35,008 nt of DNA from Nocardia cyriacigeorgica NBRC 100375 (GCF_000308555.1 NZ_BAFY01000124.1:1-35008); one strand, 5' to 3'. Shown: positions 23,013 to 32,144, numbered from the stretch's first letter. Notes: generated by a model from the letters alone, not told the origin. Program-made: numbers and translations.

Positions 23013-24260
23013 TCAGGGGATGACCACCGGCCCCTGGACCGGGGCCGGGTCGTCGGCCCACCGCTGCCCGGCCTCGCGCGGGGTGAGGCCCTGTTCGGCC
23101 CACGCGGCCAGGAGTTGGGCGACCTTCGTGTGCATGATGGTGCGCAGCCGGTCGAAAGAGGTGTCCGGGTCATCGTCGACCTCACCGAGCAACAGCCACC
23201 ACGCCCAGGCCACGGCGCCGGCATTGGCGACGAAATCCGGCACCACCGGAATACCGCGCGCGGCGAGCATGGCCTCGGCTTCCGGTGTGGTGGCCGCGTT
23301 CGCGGCCTCGACGACGATGCGGGCCCGGACCCCGAAGGAATTGTCCGGAGTGATCGCGTAGGAGATGGCCGCGGGCACCAGAATGTCGGTGTCGCAAGAC
23401 AAGATCGCGGTGCGCGGCAACTGCTCGATGCCCTCGGGTAGCCGGGCCCGGTCGATCTCGCCGTAGCCGTCGCGCAGCGCGAGCAGCGTGGGGATGTCGA
23501 GACCGTCGGCGCGGTAGAGCGTGCCCGCGGCATCGGCGACGGCGGTGACCGTCATCCCGGCCTCGTGCAGGTAGTAGGCCGCGGCCCCGCCCATGGTGCC
23601 GATGCCCTGGATCGCCACCGTCGTCCGAGTCGGCGCCTGCCCCCACCAGACAGCTGCCGCCAGGCAGGCGTGCGCGACGCCGTATCCGCCGATCACATCA
23701 CCGAGCAGGAAACCTCCCTCGACCGCCGCGTCGAGTCCCCGGCGCACCCGGGCCAGCGTGGCGGCCGGATCGGCGGCGCGACGGATCGCGGCGTGATAGC
23801 TCTGACCGAGCCCGAGCCTGTCGAACACCTCGTCGATCAGATGCTGCGGAACACCGAGATCCTCCGCGGTGACCCAATGCGCGTCCAGCCACGGACGCAT
23901 CGCCTCGCAGTATCGTTCCAGCACCTCGACCGCTCGCGGATCCTTGGGGTCGAAGTCGATGCCGCCCTTGGCTCCGCCGACCGGAAGGTCGAAAGTGGCG
24001 GTCTTGGCCGCCATCCCGCGCGCCAGGTCTTCCACTTCGCTCATCGTGCACCCCGGACGCATCCGGGTGCCGCCGGTGGCCAGCCCGGCGCGCAGGGTGT
24101 GCACGACCAGATACCCGGTGGCGCCGGTGGGCGCATCGGTCCAGTGCAGGCGCAGATACGGTTCGCTCCGGCGGACAGCGGCGGCGGGTTGCGGCGCAGC
24201 GAGGGCCCCGGCATCGCTGGCCTGCGCGGGACCACCTACCGGTTCGTGCATCGTCGTCAT
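23013..24260 (-). CDS. Glu/Leu/Phe/Val-type amino acid dehydrogenase
   Basis: A 415-residue cytoplasmic enzyme for reversible NAD(P)-dependent oxidative deamination of an amino acid. TGGTRMRPG, ARGMAAKTA (Lys86, substrate), the PVGGAKGGI motif (Lys98, catalytic), VTAEDLGV, the nucleotide-binding QGIGTMGGAAA, and NAGAVAWAW fit the Glu/Leu/Phe/Val dehydrogenase family. I cannot say which amino acid is used. ATG at 24260 follows GGAGG by 8 nt; a GTG at 24269 is too close to that site. The first 30 residues are an Ala/Pro-rich extension. It is divergent from the LysR gene at 24477, which probably regulates it. Confidence 0.88.
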   Translation of the reverse strand: MTTMHEPVGGPAQASDAGALAAPQPAAAVRRSEPYLRLHWTDAPTGATGYLVVHTLRAGLATGGTRMRPGCTMSEVEDLARGMAAKTATFDLPVGGAKGGIDFDPKDPRAVEVLERYCEAMRPWLDAHWVTAEDLGVPQHLIDEVFDRLGLGQSYHAAIRRAADPAATLARVRRGLDAAVEGGFLLGDVIGGYGVAHACLAAAVWWGQAPTRTTVAIQGIGTMGGAAAYYLHEAGMTVTAVADAAGTLYRADGLDIPTLLALRDGYGEIDRARLPEGIEQLPRTAILSCDTDILVPAAISYAITPDNSFGVRARIVVEAANAATTPEAEAMLAARGIPVVPDFVANAGAVAWAWWLLLGEVDDDPDTSFDRLRTIMHTKVAQLLAAWAEQGLTPREAGQRWADDPAPVQGPVVIP

Positions 24261-24380
24261 GGCGGACACCTCCCTGTTCGTGCTCGTGCCGGCCGTCAGG
24301 AAGACGCCGCGTCGCGCACTCTCCGGTCCGGTTTCGAGACCACCCGATTCGGGTACGACCTCTGCTGCCCAGCGTGCATT

Positions 24381-24442
24381 CGCACAGGTTCGTGCGTCTA
24401 TTTACGGTTGGTTCACGGCTGTGTTCACTGTTGCTGTACAGC
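24381..24442. promoter_or_regulatory. Candidate LysR binding region
   Basis: The 216-bp gap between the divergent dehydrogenase and LysR genes has two small symmetrical elements: CGCAC-6 bp-GTGCG (24381-24396) and the palindrome GCTGTACAGC (24433-24442). The hexamer GTTCAC also occurs twice near 24411-24427. Divergent placement suggests LysR control; no specific box can be named. Confidence 0.35.
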
Positions 24443-24476
24443 GCCGCCGAGGTGGGGAACGCTTAGGCTCGGTGAC

Positions 24477-25427
24477 ATGGATCTGTCGCTGGCGCGCCTG
24501 CGGATGTTGCGTGAGCTGCACCGCCGCGGCACGGTGACCGCGGCCGCGTCAGCGCTGCACTACACCGCGTCGGCGGTGTCGCAACAGCTGGCGCAGCTCG
24601 AACGCGACGTCGGTACCCGGCTGCTGGAGCGGCGGGGACGGCGGGTCCAGCTCACCGATCAGGGGGTACTGCTGGCCGAGCATGCCGAAGAGATCCTGGC
24701 TTCGGTCGAGCGCGCCACCCAGGCGCTCGAGGACGCGGCCGAATCGGTGACGGCGAAACTCACCGCCGGGGTGTGGGCGTCGGTGGCCTCCGGCCTGCTA
24801 CCCGACGCGCTCAACGCCCTCGCGCGCACCCACCCCGGGATTCTGGTGCGCACCCGTGAACTCGCCCCGGAGTCGACCGCCGCGGCCGTGCGCGACGGCG
24901 CGCTCGATCTGTCGTTCGTGCTCGACTATTCCAATTACCCGATGGCGTGGGACGGCGGCCTCGAACGCGCGGTCATCGCGGTGGAGCGGCTGTACGCCGC
25001 GGTGCCGGCCGGTGCCGTCCCCGCGACCAGCGTGACCTTGGCCGAGCTGGCCGAACACCCGTGGATTCTGGCCCCGGCCCGGTCGCACTTCGGGCACGCG
25101 GTCCGGTTGGCGTTCCAATCGGCCGGTGTGGCGCCGCGGATCGACCACGAGGTCGAGGAGCAGGCCACCGCCATGGCGATGGTCGCCGCCGGACTCGGCG
25201 TCACCCTGGTGTCCGACCTCGGCCTTGCCTTGCGGCCGCCCGGCGTCGACATCGTCGCGCTCGGCGACATCCTGACCCGCACGGTATCGCTGGCCTACCG
25301 CACCACCACGGCGCGGCGCGAGGCGCTGCTGTTGGTGGTGGACGCGATCAGGGCCGCTGCCCAGGACAAGGGCCTCGGCGCCGACACCGCGCTCCCGGAT
25401 TCGGCCGAGGCGCAGCCGCCACGATGA
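24477..25427 (+). CDS. LysR-family transcriptional regulator
   Basis: A 316-residue regulator. The N-terminal winged HTH spans residues 1-60 (MDLSLARLRMLRELHRRG, AAASALHYTASAVSQQLAQL, GTRLLERRGRRVQLTDQG), with a linker helix and substrate-binding domain from about residue 88 (LLPDALNALARTHPGI, LDLSFVLDYSN, ILAPARSHFGHAV, MAMVAAGLGVTLVSDLG). ATG 24477 is the natural start; the open frame upstream is antisense to the dehydrogenase. It is divergent from that dehydrogenase, the usual LysR arrangement. The effector is unknown, perhaps the amino acid substrate. Confidence 0.92.
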   Translation: MDLSLARLRMLRELHRRGTVTAAASALHYTASAVSQQLAQLERDVGTRLLERRGRRVQLTDQGVLLAEHAEEILASVERATQALEDAAESVTAKLTAGVWASVASGLLPDALNALARTHPGILVRTRELAPESTAAAVRDGALDLSFVLDYSNYPMAWDGGLERAVIAVERLYAAVPAGAVPATSVTLAELAEHPWILAPARSHFGHAVRLAFQSAGVAPRIDHEVEEQATAMAMVAAGLGVTLVSDLGLALRPPGVDIVALGDILTRTVSLAYRTTTARREALLLVVDAIRAAAQDKGLGADTALPDSAEAQPPR

Positions 25428-25445
25428 CGCCCGGCTGCCTCGGTG

Positions 25446-25904
25446 TCAGTTGTCCCAGCCGGCCAGTGCCGAGGCCAGATCAGGCACCTCCAGAATGTCG
25501 ATGGCCTGTTGACGCACATCCGGGCAGGTCTGGGTGGTCACGGTGTCGACGATCGAATTGTCGCGGATCACCTCGTCGTTGAGCCCCTCATTGCGCGCGG
25601 CCCAATTCTGCACGGTGCCGTTGAAGCTCACCTTGGCCACGGTGGAGCCCTGGTCACGCCAGTTGTCGAGTTCGGGCTCGATCATGTCGCACAGCTGCTG
25701 CGCCGCCTGCGGGGTCACGGTGTCCTCGTCCCCCTCGGGCGAGGTCGTCGCCCCCTGGGTGGTCATGGTGATCGTCGGCAGGTCCGGAGTCCGGGGCGCC
25801 GGATCGGACCCATCATCATCCCCACACCCCGCCAGCACCGCACCCGCCGCCACCGCGGCAGCCGCCACCGTCGAACGCATCAGAAAGCCACGAGACCGTT
25901 CCAT
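25446..25904 (-). CDS. Small lipoprotein of unknown function
   Basis: A 152-residue protein with lipoprotein signal: RSTVAAAAVAAGAVLAGC, lipobox LAGC with Cys27, followed by an Asp/Pro/Thr-rich linker. The mature domain (AQQLCDMIEPELDNWRDQG, AARNEGLNDEVIRDNSIVD, QTCPDVRQQAIDILEV) has two Cys residues likely to pair. I recognise the type from actinobacterial hypothetical lipoproteins but no named function. GGAG lies 5 nt before ATG 25904; a GTG directly before it is possible. The stop is 18 bp from the LysR stop. Confidence 0.8.
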   Translation of the reverse strand: MERSRGFLMRSTVAAAAVAAGAVLAGCGDDDGSDPAPRTPDLPTITMTTQGATTSPEGDEDTVTPQAAQQLCDMIEPELDNWRDQGSTVAKVSFNGTVQNWAARNEGLNDEVIRDNSIVDTVTTQTCPDVRQQAIDILEVPDLASALAGWDN

Positions 25905-26084
25905 CACATCTCCTCACGGATAGGGACTACTTGTCGTGGCTGTACCCGATCGATGTACGGACAACCAGGGGGCGGTCGCGGTCGGTGCCTGCCTCCTCAT
26001 CGGCGATGGTGCTGGAGCATATGCGTAGCGCCGCTGCTGCCCAGTGGGCGGTGACGCCGGACGGCCGAAACGCAAGGAGTGACG

Positions 26085-26561
26085 ATGCCCTCGATCCAGG
26101 TAGCTGTGTGCGGACCGCATGACTGCACCGCAGAGGAAGCCGCGAATGCGCGTGTGGTCGGCAGGTTGCTGGCGGAAGCCGGTGCGACCGTGCTGTGCGG
26201 GGGCGGCGGTGGGGTGATGGCTGCGGTGGCCGAAGGGGCCTCGGAGGCCGGCGGGCTGGTGATCGGGGTTCGGCCGGATACGGACCGGGAGGGCGCGTGC
26301 GAGGGCTTGTCGGCTGTCCTGTACACGAATATGGGCCAGGCGCGTAACGCCATCCTGGTCTGGTCCGCCGACGCGATCATCGTCATCGGCGGCTCGTGGG
26401 GGACGTTGTCGGAGCTGGCGCTCGCGAACCGGCGTGGCGCAGTCAGAGTAGTGACGTTGGGCGGGTGGCAGGTTCTCGACGCTCACGGAGAACGTGTCGA
26501 CGCCGGGATCATCGCGAGCAGTCCCGAATCCGCTGTCGACGCCGCGCTCGCTCGGGAGTAG
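26085..26561 (+). CDS. LOG-family / TIGR00725-type Rossmann protein
   Basis: A 158-residue protein of the SLOG superfamily, in which lysine-decarboxylase-like (LOG) nucleotide-binding proteins cleave or bind nucleotides such as cytokinin ribotides. Visible motifs: VCGPHDCT at the N-terminus, GGGGGVMAAVAEGASEAGG (about residues 39-57), MGQARNAI (Arg87), and IGGSWGTLSELA (residues 101-112), a variant of PGGxGTxxE with Glu110 kept. AAGGAG is 5 nt before ATG 26085. The substrate is unknown, and cytokinin activation should not be assumed for this subgroup. It is divergent from the lipoprotein gene. Confidence 0.82.
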   Translation: MPSIQVAVCGPHDCTAEEAANARVVGRLLAEAGATVLCGGGGGVMAAVAEGASEAGGLVIGVRPDTDREGACEGLSAVLYTNMGQARNAILVWSADAIIVIGGSWGTLSELALANRRGAVRVVTLGGWQVLDAHGERVDAGIIASSPESAVDAALARE

Positions 26562-26826
26562 CTCGCCTGACCTGCCCTGGGCCGGGCCGCGCCGTGCGGT
26601 GCAGTCGCCGCGGCGCTGCGGGGCGCGTGCACCTCGGGCGGCGCAGGGAGGACGACGCCGGATTGTGTTGTGTCTCTAGGGGTGAACGCCGACGTTGGTG
26701 AGGTGTCCAGATCCGATCTTGTTCGCCCGGTGAAGCGCTGGGCGAGTTCTAGTTTGGTGATTCACCAGCAGTCGACGACCAGCTGGACGGAACCGAGCGC
26801 CGCCCAGGACAGGAGCTTTGCGTCTC

Positions 26827-27855
26827 ATGATCGGATCTGGAATAGCCCGCCGGACGCGGGGGCGCATGCTCGCGATCGCGATCGCGATGCTGGCTGCGGC
26901 GCCGTGCGCGGCTGCGGTGGCGCCCAGCGCGACCGCCGAGCCGGCATCGGAGATCACCGGGTCCTGGGAGGTCGACGACCGCACGGTGCAGGTGCGGGTG
27001 CATTCGGCGTCGATGGATACCGACATCATGGTGAATGTGCAGCGGCCCGCCGACAGGTCGGTAACGCGGCCGACATTGTACCTGCTCAACGGCGGTGGCG
27101 GCGGGCAGGACAGCGCCACCTGGCAGAAGAACACCGATGTGCTGCGGTTCCTGGCCGACAAGGACGTCAACGTGGTGCAGCCGGTCGGCGGGCGGTGGAG
27201 CTACTACACCGATTGGCGGGCGCGGGACCCGAAACTCGGTGTGTACAAATGGAAGACGTTCCTCACCGAAGAACTGCCGCCGTTGATCGACGCCGAATTC
27301 GGCACCACCGGTGTCAATGCGATCGCCGGGCTGTCGACCTCGGGTACCTCGGTATTGCAACTGCCGATCGCCAAACCCGGCCTGTACCGCGCGGTCGCGG
27401 CCTACAGCGGGTGCGCGCAGATCAGCGATCCGATCGGGCAGCAGTTCGTGAAGATGGCGGTGGAGTCCTGGGGTGGTGGCGACACCGACAACATGTACGG
27501 CCCGCCGGGAGATCCGATGTGGGCGGCCAACGACCCGTATGTCAACGCCGAGGGACTGCGCGGGCTGAAGCTGTTCATTTCCACCGGCACCGGAATTCCC
27601 GGCATGTTCGATGTGTACAACGGCACCCATATGCAGCCGGGCCCGCGCGGTTTCGCCAACCAGCTGGTGCTCGGCGGGTTGATCGAGGCCGCGGTCAACT
27701 GGTGCACACACAATCTGCGCGACCGGCTGCATCAGCTGGGCATCCCGGCCACCTTCGACTTCCAGCCCACCGGCACCCATTCATGGGGGTATTGGCAGCA
27801 GGCGATGAAGGACTCGTGGCCGGTGCTGGCCGAGGGCCTCGGGCTGCCGCGATGA
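26827..27855 (+). CDS. Secreted mycolyltransferase-like protein (Ag85 type)
   Basis: A 342-residue exported protein. A signal peptide (GRMLAIAIAMLAAAPCAAAVA) precedes SWEVDDRTVQVRVHSASMD, TLYLLNGGGGG, WKTFLTEELPPLI, AGLSTSGTSVLQ with nucleophile Ser170, YRAVAAYSGC, DNMYGPPGDPMW and GTHSWGYW with His318. The GLSTS form resembles the GLSMA of Ag85, which lacks the second Gly of GxSxG, and the NMYGP/WAANDP segment is typical of nocardial and corynebacterial mycolyltransferases. It probably transfers mycolates to trehalose or arabinogalactan at the wall. AGGAG lies 11 nt before ATG 26827; a TTG at 26818 is too close to that site. Confidence 0.87.
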   Translation: MIGSGIARRTRGRMLAIAIAMLAAAPCAAAVAPSATAEPASEITGSWEVDDRTVQVRVHSASMDTDIMVNVQRPADRSVTRPTLYLLNGGGGGQDSATWQKNTDVLRFLADKDVNVVQPVGGRWSYYTDWRARDPKLGVYKWKTFLTEELPPLIDAEFGTTGVNAIAGLSTSGTSVLQLPIAKPGLYRAVAAYSGCAQISDPIGQQFVKMAVESWGGGDTDNMYGPPGDPMWAANDPYVNAEGLRGLKLFISTGTGIPGMFDVYNGTHMQPGPRGFANQLVLGGLIEAAVNWCTHNLRDRLHQLGIPATFDFQPTGTHSWGYWQQAMKDSWPVLAEGLGLPR

Positions 27856-28028
27856 CGCCGCACGCACGAGTGGTCGTCGGGTGATCGGTATGGGTAGCAT
27901 CGTCGGCGGCCGCGTCGGCCCGGGAAAGCTGGGTCTTGCCCGGCCAGTGCCGTGCGCTGGATGGTGTGCTGGACCCGCCTGCCGTGTTCGGCGCGGTAAA
28001 GCGATACGAGACCGATAGGGGCGTCGAG

Positions 28029-28505
28029 ATGCAACCGGCACTGCGATGTCTTGTCTGGGAACTGGACAACACGCTGTGGGACGGCGTCGTCTACGACGGC
28101 ACGGCCGGCGCGTTGGACCGGTCCGCCCTGCGCACGCTGCGGGTCCTGAGCGAACGCGGCATGTGGCATGCAGTCGCGAGCCGCGGCGATCGAACCCGCA
28201 CCACGCAGATGTTGCGCAGGCACGGGCTGCACGAGATGTTCTCGGTCGTCGAGATCGGCTGGGGCCGAAAGTCCTCGGCCATCGTCCGGATCAGCCACAC
28301 GCTCGGACTGCGCCTGGATTCCATCGGGTTCGTCGATCCCGAGCCGGTGGAACGGGCCGAGGTGGCGCGGGCGTTGCCGCTGGTGCGTTGCTACGCGGCG
28401 CGCAACGCGGGCATGCTGCTCAACCACCCGGACTTCCGGCCGGTGGTGCGCCCGGACCGCGACCCCACCCCACCGCTCGGCTTCGCGCGGGTTCCCGCAC
28501 GCTGA
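28029..28505 (+). CDS. HAD-like protein of FkbH/HAD-IIIC type with altered nucleophile
   Basis: A 158-residue protein with HAD motifs in order: motif I VWELDNTLWDG (residues 9-19), motif II ASRGDRT (Ser51), motif III GRKSSAI (Lys81), and motif IV FVDPEPVERAEV (Asp103). The pattern DLDNTLWxG is typical of FkbH-like HAD domains, but here the first Asp, the nucleophile, is Glu11 (codon GAA), and the second motif IV acid is replaced (DPE instead of DDN). Phosphatase activity is therefore doubtful; a binding role is likelier. ATG 28029 follows AGGGG by 7 nt. It appears to be a single gene, convergent with the GMC oxidase gene. Confidence 0.82.
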   Translation: MQPALRCLVWELDNTLWDGVVYDGTAGALDRSALRTLRVLSERGMWHAVASRGDRTRTTQMLRRHGLHEMFSVVEIGWGRKSSAIVRISHTLGLRLDSIGFVDPEPVERAEVARALPLVRCYAARNAGMLLNHPDFRPVVRPDRDPTPPLGFARVPAR

Positions 28506-28621
28506 AACCCGCGCTCGCCGACGGTAACCGAGGCGAACTACCCACGCCGCAACCGTGGTGAGCCGAGTGCGGCCGGCCCCCGATCGGGCTCGGCACCACG
28601 ATCGAGGACAGGCCGCCCGGC

Positions 28622-30217
28622 TCAGCTGCGAGCGCCGCGCTCGATGAATGTCGCCGCCTGCTCACCGATCAGCACCGACGGCGCGTGCGTGTGCCCGCGC
28701 ACCAGCACCGGCATCACCGACGCATCGGCCACCCGCAAGCCCTGAACACCACGTACTTCCAGCTGCGGGGTGACGACGCTGGCCGAATCGGAGCCCATCC
28801 GGCAGGTGCCGGCCGGGTGATAGAGGGTGTGGGAGTAGCGGTTGAGCGACAGCTCCAGGGTCTGCTCGATATCGGCGGGCGGCTGCGGCGGGTAGATGAT
28901 GGGCCCGAGGACCGATTTCAGGGCGGGCGACTCGGCCAGCCGCACACAGGTACGCAGCCCGGACATGATCGCGGCCCGGTCCGCGCCCTCGGCATCGGAC
29001 AGATAGCCCGGGTCGATGATCGGTTTGGCGGCCGGATCCTTGGAGGCCAGGCTGATCCGGCCACGGCTGTGCGGGCGCAGCAGCACCGTCGCCAGCACCA
29101 CACCGTGCTCGGTGGGATCGACCAGCCCTTCATGGAAGAACGGGGCAGGTGCGAAGATCAGCTCCAGGTCGGGCAGCTCCAGCTCGGGGTCGCTGCGCAG
29201 GAAGCCGTACGCCTCGCCGACGTTGGAGGTGAGCATGCCGCGGTGGCGCAGCAGATAATCCAGCAGCTGACGTGGTTTCTCGGCCCCGAACAGCGAATCC
29301 GATTCCACTCCGTAGCCGACCGCCGCCACCAGATGATCTTGCAGGTTCGCGCCGACCTCGGGCGCGTGGTACACGGTCTCGATGCCGTGGCGGCTCAATT
29401 CCTCCCGGTCGCCGATACCGGACAGCATGAGCAGCTGCGGGGTGTTGATCGCGCCACCACACAACACCACCTCGCGGCGGGCGGTCGCGGTGACCGTGGT
29501 CTGGCCCTGCCGGAATTTCACACCGGTGGCCCGGGTTCCGTCGAAGAGCACACGGGTGGCCAGCGCTTCGGCGCGCACGATCAGGTTCGGCCTGCGCAGC
29601 GCCGGACGCAGATAGGCGTCGGCGGTGCTCCAGCGCCTGCCGCCGCGCTGGGTCACCATCGTCTGGCTGAAACCCTCCGGCGCGGGCCGGTTGGGCGGCT
29701 CCACGGTGAAACCGCATTCGCGCACCGCCTCCAGGTAAGCGGCGGTCGATCGACGTGGGCTGCGCTGATGGGCGATGTGCAGCGGACCGTCGGTGCCTTC
29801 GTCGGGGTATTGGGCGCCTTCGACGTTCTCGATGCGCCGGTACTGTTCGACGACCTTGGCGAAGCTCCAGTCCTCGCCCGCCAGCAGCGCCCACTCGTCG
29901 TAGTCGGCGCGGAATCCGCGCACCCACATCATCGCGTTCATCGACGACGATCCGCCGAAGGTTTTGCCGCGCGGCCAATAGATCTGGCGGCCGTCGAGTT
30001 CCGGTTGCGGTTCGGTCAGGTAATCCCAGTCGACCTCGCTGCGGAACAGCTTCGCGAACCCCGCCGGGATATGAATGAATTTGTTCTTGTCCTGCGGCCC
30101 CGCCTCCAGCAGCAGCACCGTGGTATCGGGATCGTCGCTGAGCCGAGCGGCCAGCGCCGCGCCCGCCGACCCCGCCCCGACGATCACATAGTCCGCAGCG
30201 ACCTCACCTGTACCCAC
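28622..30217 (-). CDS. GMC-family FAD oxidoreductase (choline dehydrogenase-like)
   Basis: A 531-residue flavoenzyme oxidising an alcohol. DYVIVGAGSAGAALAARLSD is the FAD-binding entry, followed by LLLEAGP, the GMC signature WPRGKTFGGSSSMNAMMW, GAINTPQLLMLSGIGD (second GMC signature), YHPAGTCRMG (active-site His) and GHTHAPSVLIGE at the C-terminus. Length and motifs fit the choline/alcohol dehydrogenase branch; betaine synthesis is not implied, as no aldehyde dehydrogenase or transporter is adjacent. The start is GTG 30217 with GGAG 7 nt upstream. It follows choD on the same strand, but a terminator lies between. Confidence 0.9.
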   Translation of the reverse strand: MGTGEVAADYVIVGAGSAGAALAARLSDDPDTTVLLLEAGPQDKNKFIHIPAGFAKLFRSEVDWDYLTEPQPELDGRQIYWPRGKTFGGSSSMNAMMWVRGFRADYDEWALLAGEDWSFAKVVEQYRRIENVEGAQYPDEGTDGPLHIAHQRSPRRSTAAYLEAVRECGFTVEPPNRPAPEGFSQTMVTQRGGRRWSTADAYLRPALRRPNLIVRAEALATRVLFDGTRATGVKFRQGQTTVTATARREVVLCGGAINTPQLLMLSGIGDREELSRHGIETVYHAPEVGANLQDHLVAAVGYGVESDSLFGAEKPRQLLDYLLRHRGMLTSNVGEAYGFLRSDPELELPDLELIFAPAPFFHEGLVDPTEHGVVLATVLLRPHSRGRISLASKDPAAKPIIDPGYLSDAEGADRAAIMSGLRTCVRLAESPALKSVLGPIIYPPQPPADIEQTLELSLNRYSHTLYHPAGTCRMGSDSASVVTPQLEVRGVQGLRVADASVMPVLVRGHTHAPSVLIGEQAATFIERGARS

Positions 30218-30327
30218 TGTCCATCTCCGATCTCACTGTGTAAGGCAAACATACGAGCACGCGATGGTCACCGGGCCCGATTCCGCCCATCGTGGGCCGA
30301 TCCGCCGCCGACGTCGCCGGATACGCG

Positions 30328-30360
30328 GTGCCCCCGCCGGCGAGACGCCGACGGGGGCAC
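30328..30360 (-). terminator. Terminator after choD
   Basis: GTGCCCCCG (30328-30336) pairs perfectly with CGGGGGCAC (30352-30360). After one mismatch CGGC (30338-30341) pairs with GCCG (30347-30350) around a 5-nt loop. It begins 14 nt after the choD stop on the minus strand and precedes the second GMC gene. Confidence 0.75.
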
Positions 30361-30374
30361 GACGAGACCAGCGA

Positions 30375-32105
30375 TCAGCCTGCCGCGGGGGTGCTGTCGG
30401 AGCGGCGGTTCGGCACGGTCGGCAGCTTCAGCGCGGTGGGGGCATGCGCCGGGACGACCGGGTTACGCGGCGCGACGGGTGCGATGCGCTGATACGGGGT
30501 GTTCTGATCCGGCCGCAGATCCTGCTCGCCCTTGTTGGGCCAGTAGGCGGCGGCGCGCTCGGCCTGGGCGGTGATGGTCAGCGACGGATTGACGCCGAGG
30601 TTGGCCGACACGGCCGCGCCGTCGACGACGCTCAGTGTCGGGTAGCCGTAGACGCGGTGGTAGGCGTCGATCACCCCGGATTCGCGGTCGGCGCCGATGG
30701 CCGCACCGCCGAGGAAGTGCGCGGTGAGCGGGATGTTGAACACCTCGCCCCAGGTGCCGCCCGCGACACCGCCGATCTTGTCGGCCACACGGCGGGTGAC
30801 GTCGTTGCCGGCCGGAATCCAGGTCGGGTTCGGTTGGCCGTGCCCCTGTTTGGAGGTGAGCTTGCGACCGAAGAGCCCGCGCTTGGTGTAGGTGGTGATC
30901 GAGTTGTCCAGATGTTGCATGACCAGCGAGATGATGGTGCGCTCACTCCAGTTGCGCACACTCAGGAAGCTCAGCAACGTCAACGGGTGGCGCAGCGCGA
31001 TGCCGAGGAAACGCAGCCAGCGCGGGATGCGGCCGCCGCCGTCGACCATCAATGTCTGCAACAGGCCCATCGAGTTGGAGCCCTTGCCGTAACGCACCGG
31101 CTCGATATGGGTGTCGGGGGTGGGGTGGATCGAAGAGGTGATCGCCACGCCCTTGGTGAAGTCCTGGCCGGGGATCACCTTCTTGGTGGCCGCGCCGACG
31201 ATGGACTCCGAATTCGTGCGGGTGAGCACGCCCAGCCGTTCGGACAGATCGGGCAGCACGCCCTGATCGCGCATGGCGTGCAGTAGCTTCTGGGTGCCGA
31301 GGGTGCCCGCCGCGAGCACCACATTGCCCGCCGTATAGGTGGCCGGGCTCTTGCGCACCCAGGCGCCGGTGCGTTCGGTCGCCACTTCCCAGGTGCCGTC
31401 CGGCTGCGGGCGCAACGCGGTGACGGTCGTCATCGGAATGACCTGCGCGCCCGCCTTTTCCGCGAGGTAGAGGTAGTTCTTCACCAAGGTGTTCTTGGCG
31501 CCGTACTTGCAGCCGACCATGCAGTCGCCGCATTCCAGGCATCCGGTGCGCTCGGGTCCGACACCACCGAAGTACGGATCCTCCACCGTCTTACCGGGTT
31601 CGCCGAAGAACACCCCGACCGGTGTCTGCACGAAGGTGTCACCGACGCCCATGTCCTCGGCGACCTGCTTGAACACCTCGTCGGCCGGGGTCATGTGCGG
31701 GTTGCGGACGACGCCGAGCATTTTCTGCGCCTGCTCGTAGTACGGGGTCAGCTCGTCGCGCCAGTCGGTGATGTCGCGCCACTGGGCGTCCTGGAAGAAC
31801 GGCTCCGGCGGCACATACAGGGTGTTGGCGTAGTTGAGCGATCCGCCGCCGACACCGGCGCCGCCGAGAATCAGCACATCGCGCAGCGGGTGGATGCGCT
31901 GGATGCCGTAGCAGCCGAGCTTAGGTGCCCACAGGAACTTGCGCAGATCCCAGCTCGTCTTGGGCAGCTCGTCGTCGGCGAAGCGGCGGCCGGCCTCGAT
32001 GACGGCGACCTTGTACCCCTTCTCCACCAGTCGCAGCGCCGTGACGCTGCCGCCGAACCCGGACCCGACGATGAGGACGTCGTAGTCCGTCGCTTGCTCA
32101 GACAT
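30375..32105 (-). CDS. choD: Cholesterol oxidase / 3-beta-hydroxysteroid oxidoreductase, ChoD-like
   Basis: A 576-residue GMC-type flavoprotein. VLIVGSGFGGSVTALRLVEKG binds FAD, and long stretches such as KTSWDLRKFLWAP, LGCYGIQRIHPLR, GGAGVGGGSLNYANTLYVPP, TRTNSESIVGAAT, SSIHPTPDTHIEPVRYGKGS and FNIPLTAHFLGGA match my recollection of Mycobacterium tuberculosis ChoD (about 578 aa). It has no signal peptide, so it is probably intracellular. Residues 189-199 carry CLECGDCMVGC, a ferredoxin-like CX2CX2CX3C. GAGGAG is 7 nt before the ATG at 32105. A MerR gene lies divergently upstream, with a palindrome in the choD promoter. Confidence 0.92.
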   Translation of the reverse strand: MSEQATDYDVLIVGSGFGGSVTALRLVEKGYKVAVIEAGRRFADDELPKTSWDLRKFLWAPKLGCYGIQRIHPLRDVLILGGAGVGGGSLNYANTLYVPPEPFFQDAQWRDITDWRDELTPYYEQAQKMLGVVRNPHMTPADEVFKQVAEDMGVGDTFVQTPVGVFFGEPGKTVEDPYFGGVGPERTGCLECGDCMVGCKYGAKNTLVKNYLYLAEKAGAQVIPMTTVTALRPQPDGTWEVATERTGAWVRKSPATYTAGNVVLAAGTLGTQKLLHAMRDQGVLPDLSERLGVLTRTNSESIVGAATKKVIPGQDFTKGVAITSSIHPTPDTHIEPVRYGKGSNSMGLLQTLMVDGGGRIPRWLRFLGIALRHPLTLLSFLSVRNWSERTIISLVMQHLDNSITTYTKRGLFGRKLTSKQGHGQPNPTWIPAGNDVTRRVADKIGGVAGGTWGEVFNIPLTAHFLGGAAIGADRESGVIDAYHRVYGYPTLSVVDGAAVSANLGVNPSLTITAQAERAAAYWPNKGEQDLRPDQNTPYQRIAPVAPRNPVVPAHAPTALKLPTVPNRRSDSTPAAG

Positions 32106-32144
32106 GGGGAAACTCCTCGGTGGGCGTCGGCAGTGACGCCGGTT

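Noticed and set aside
28685..30574. 629-residue plus-strand frame
   Set aside because: Antisense to the GMC oxidoreductase, which has both GMC signatures and the FAD motif; this frame shows only His/Gln/Arg-rich shadow sequence.
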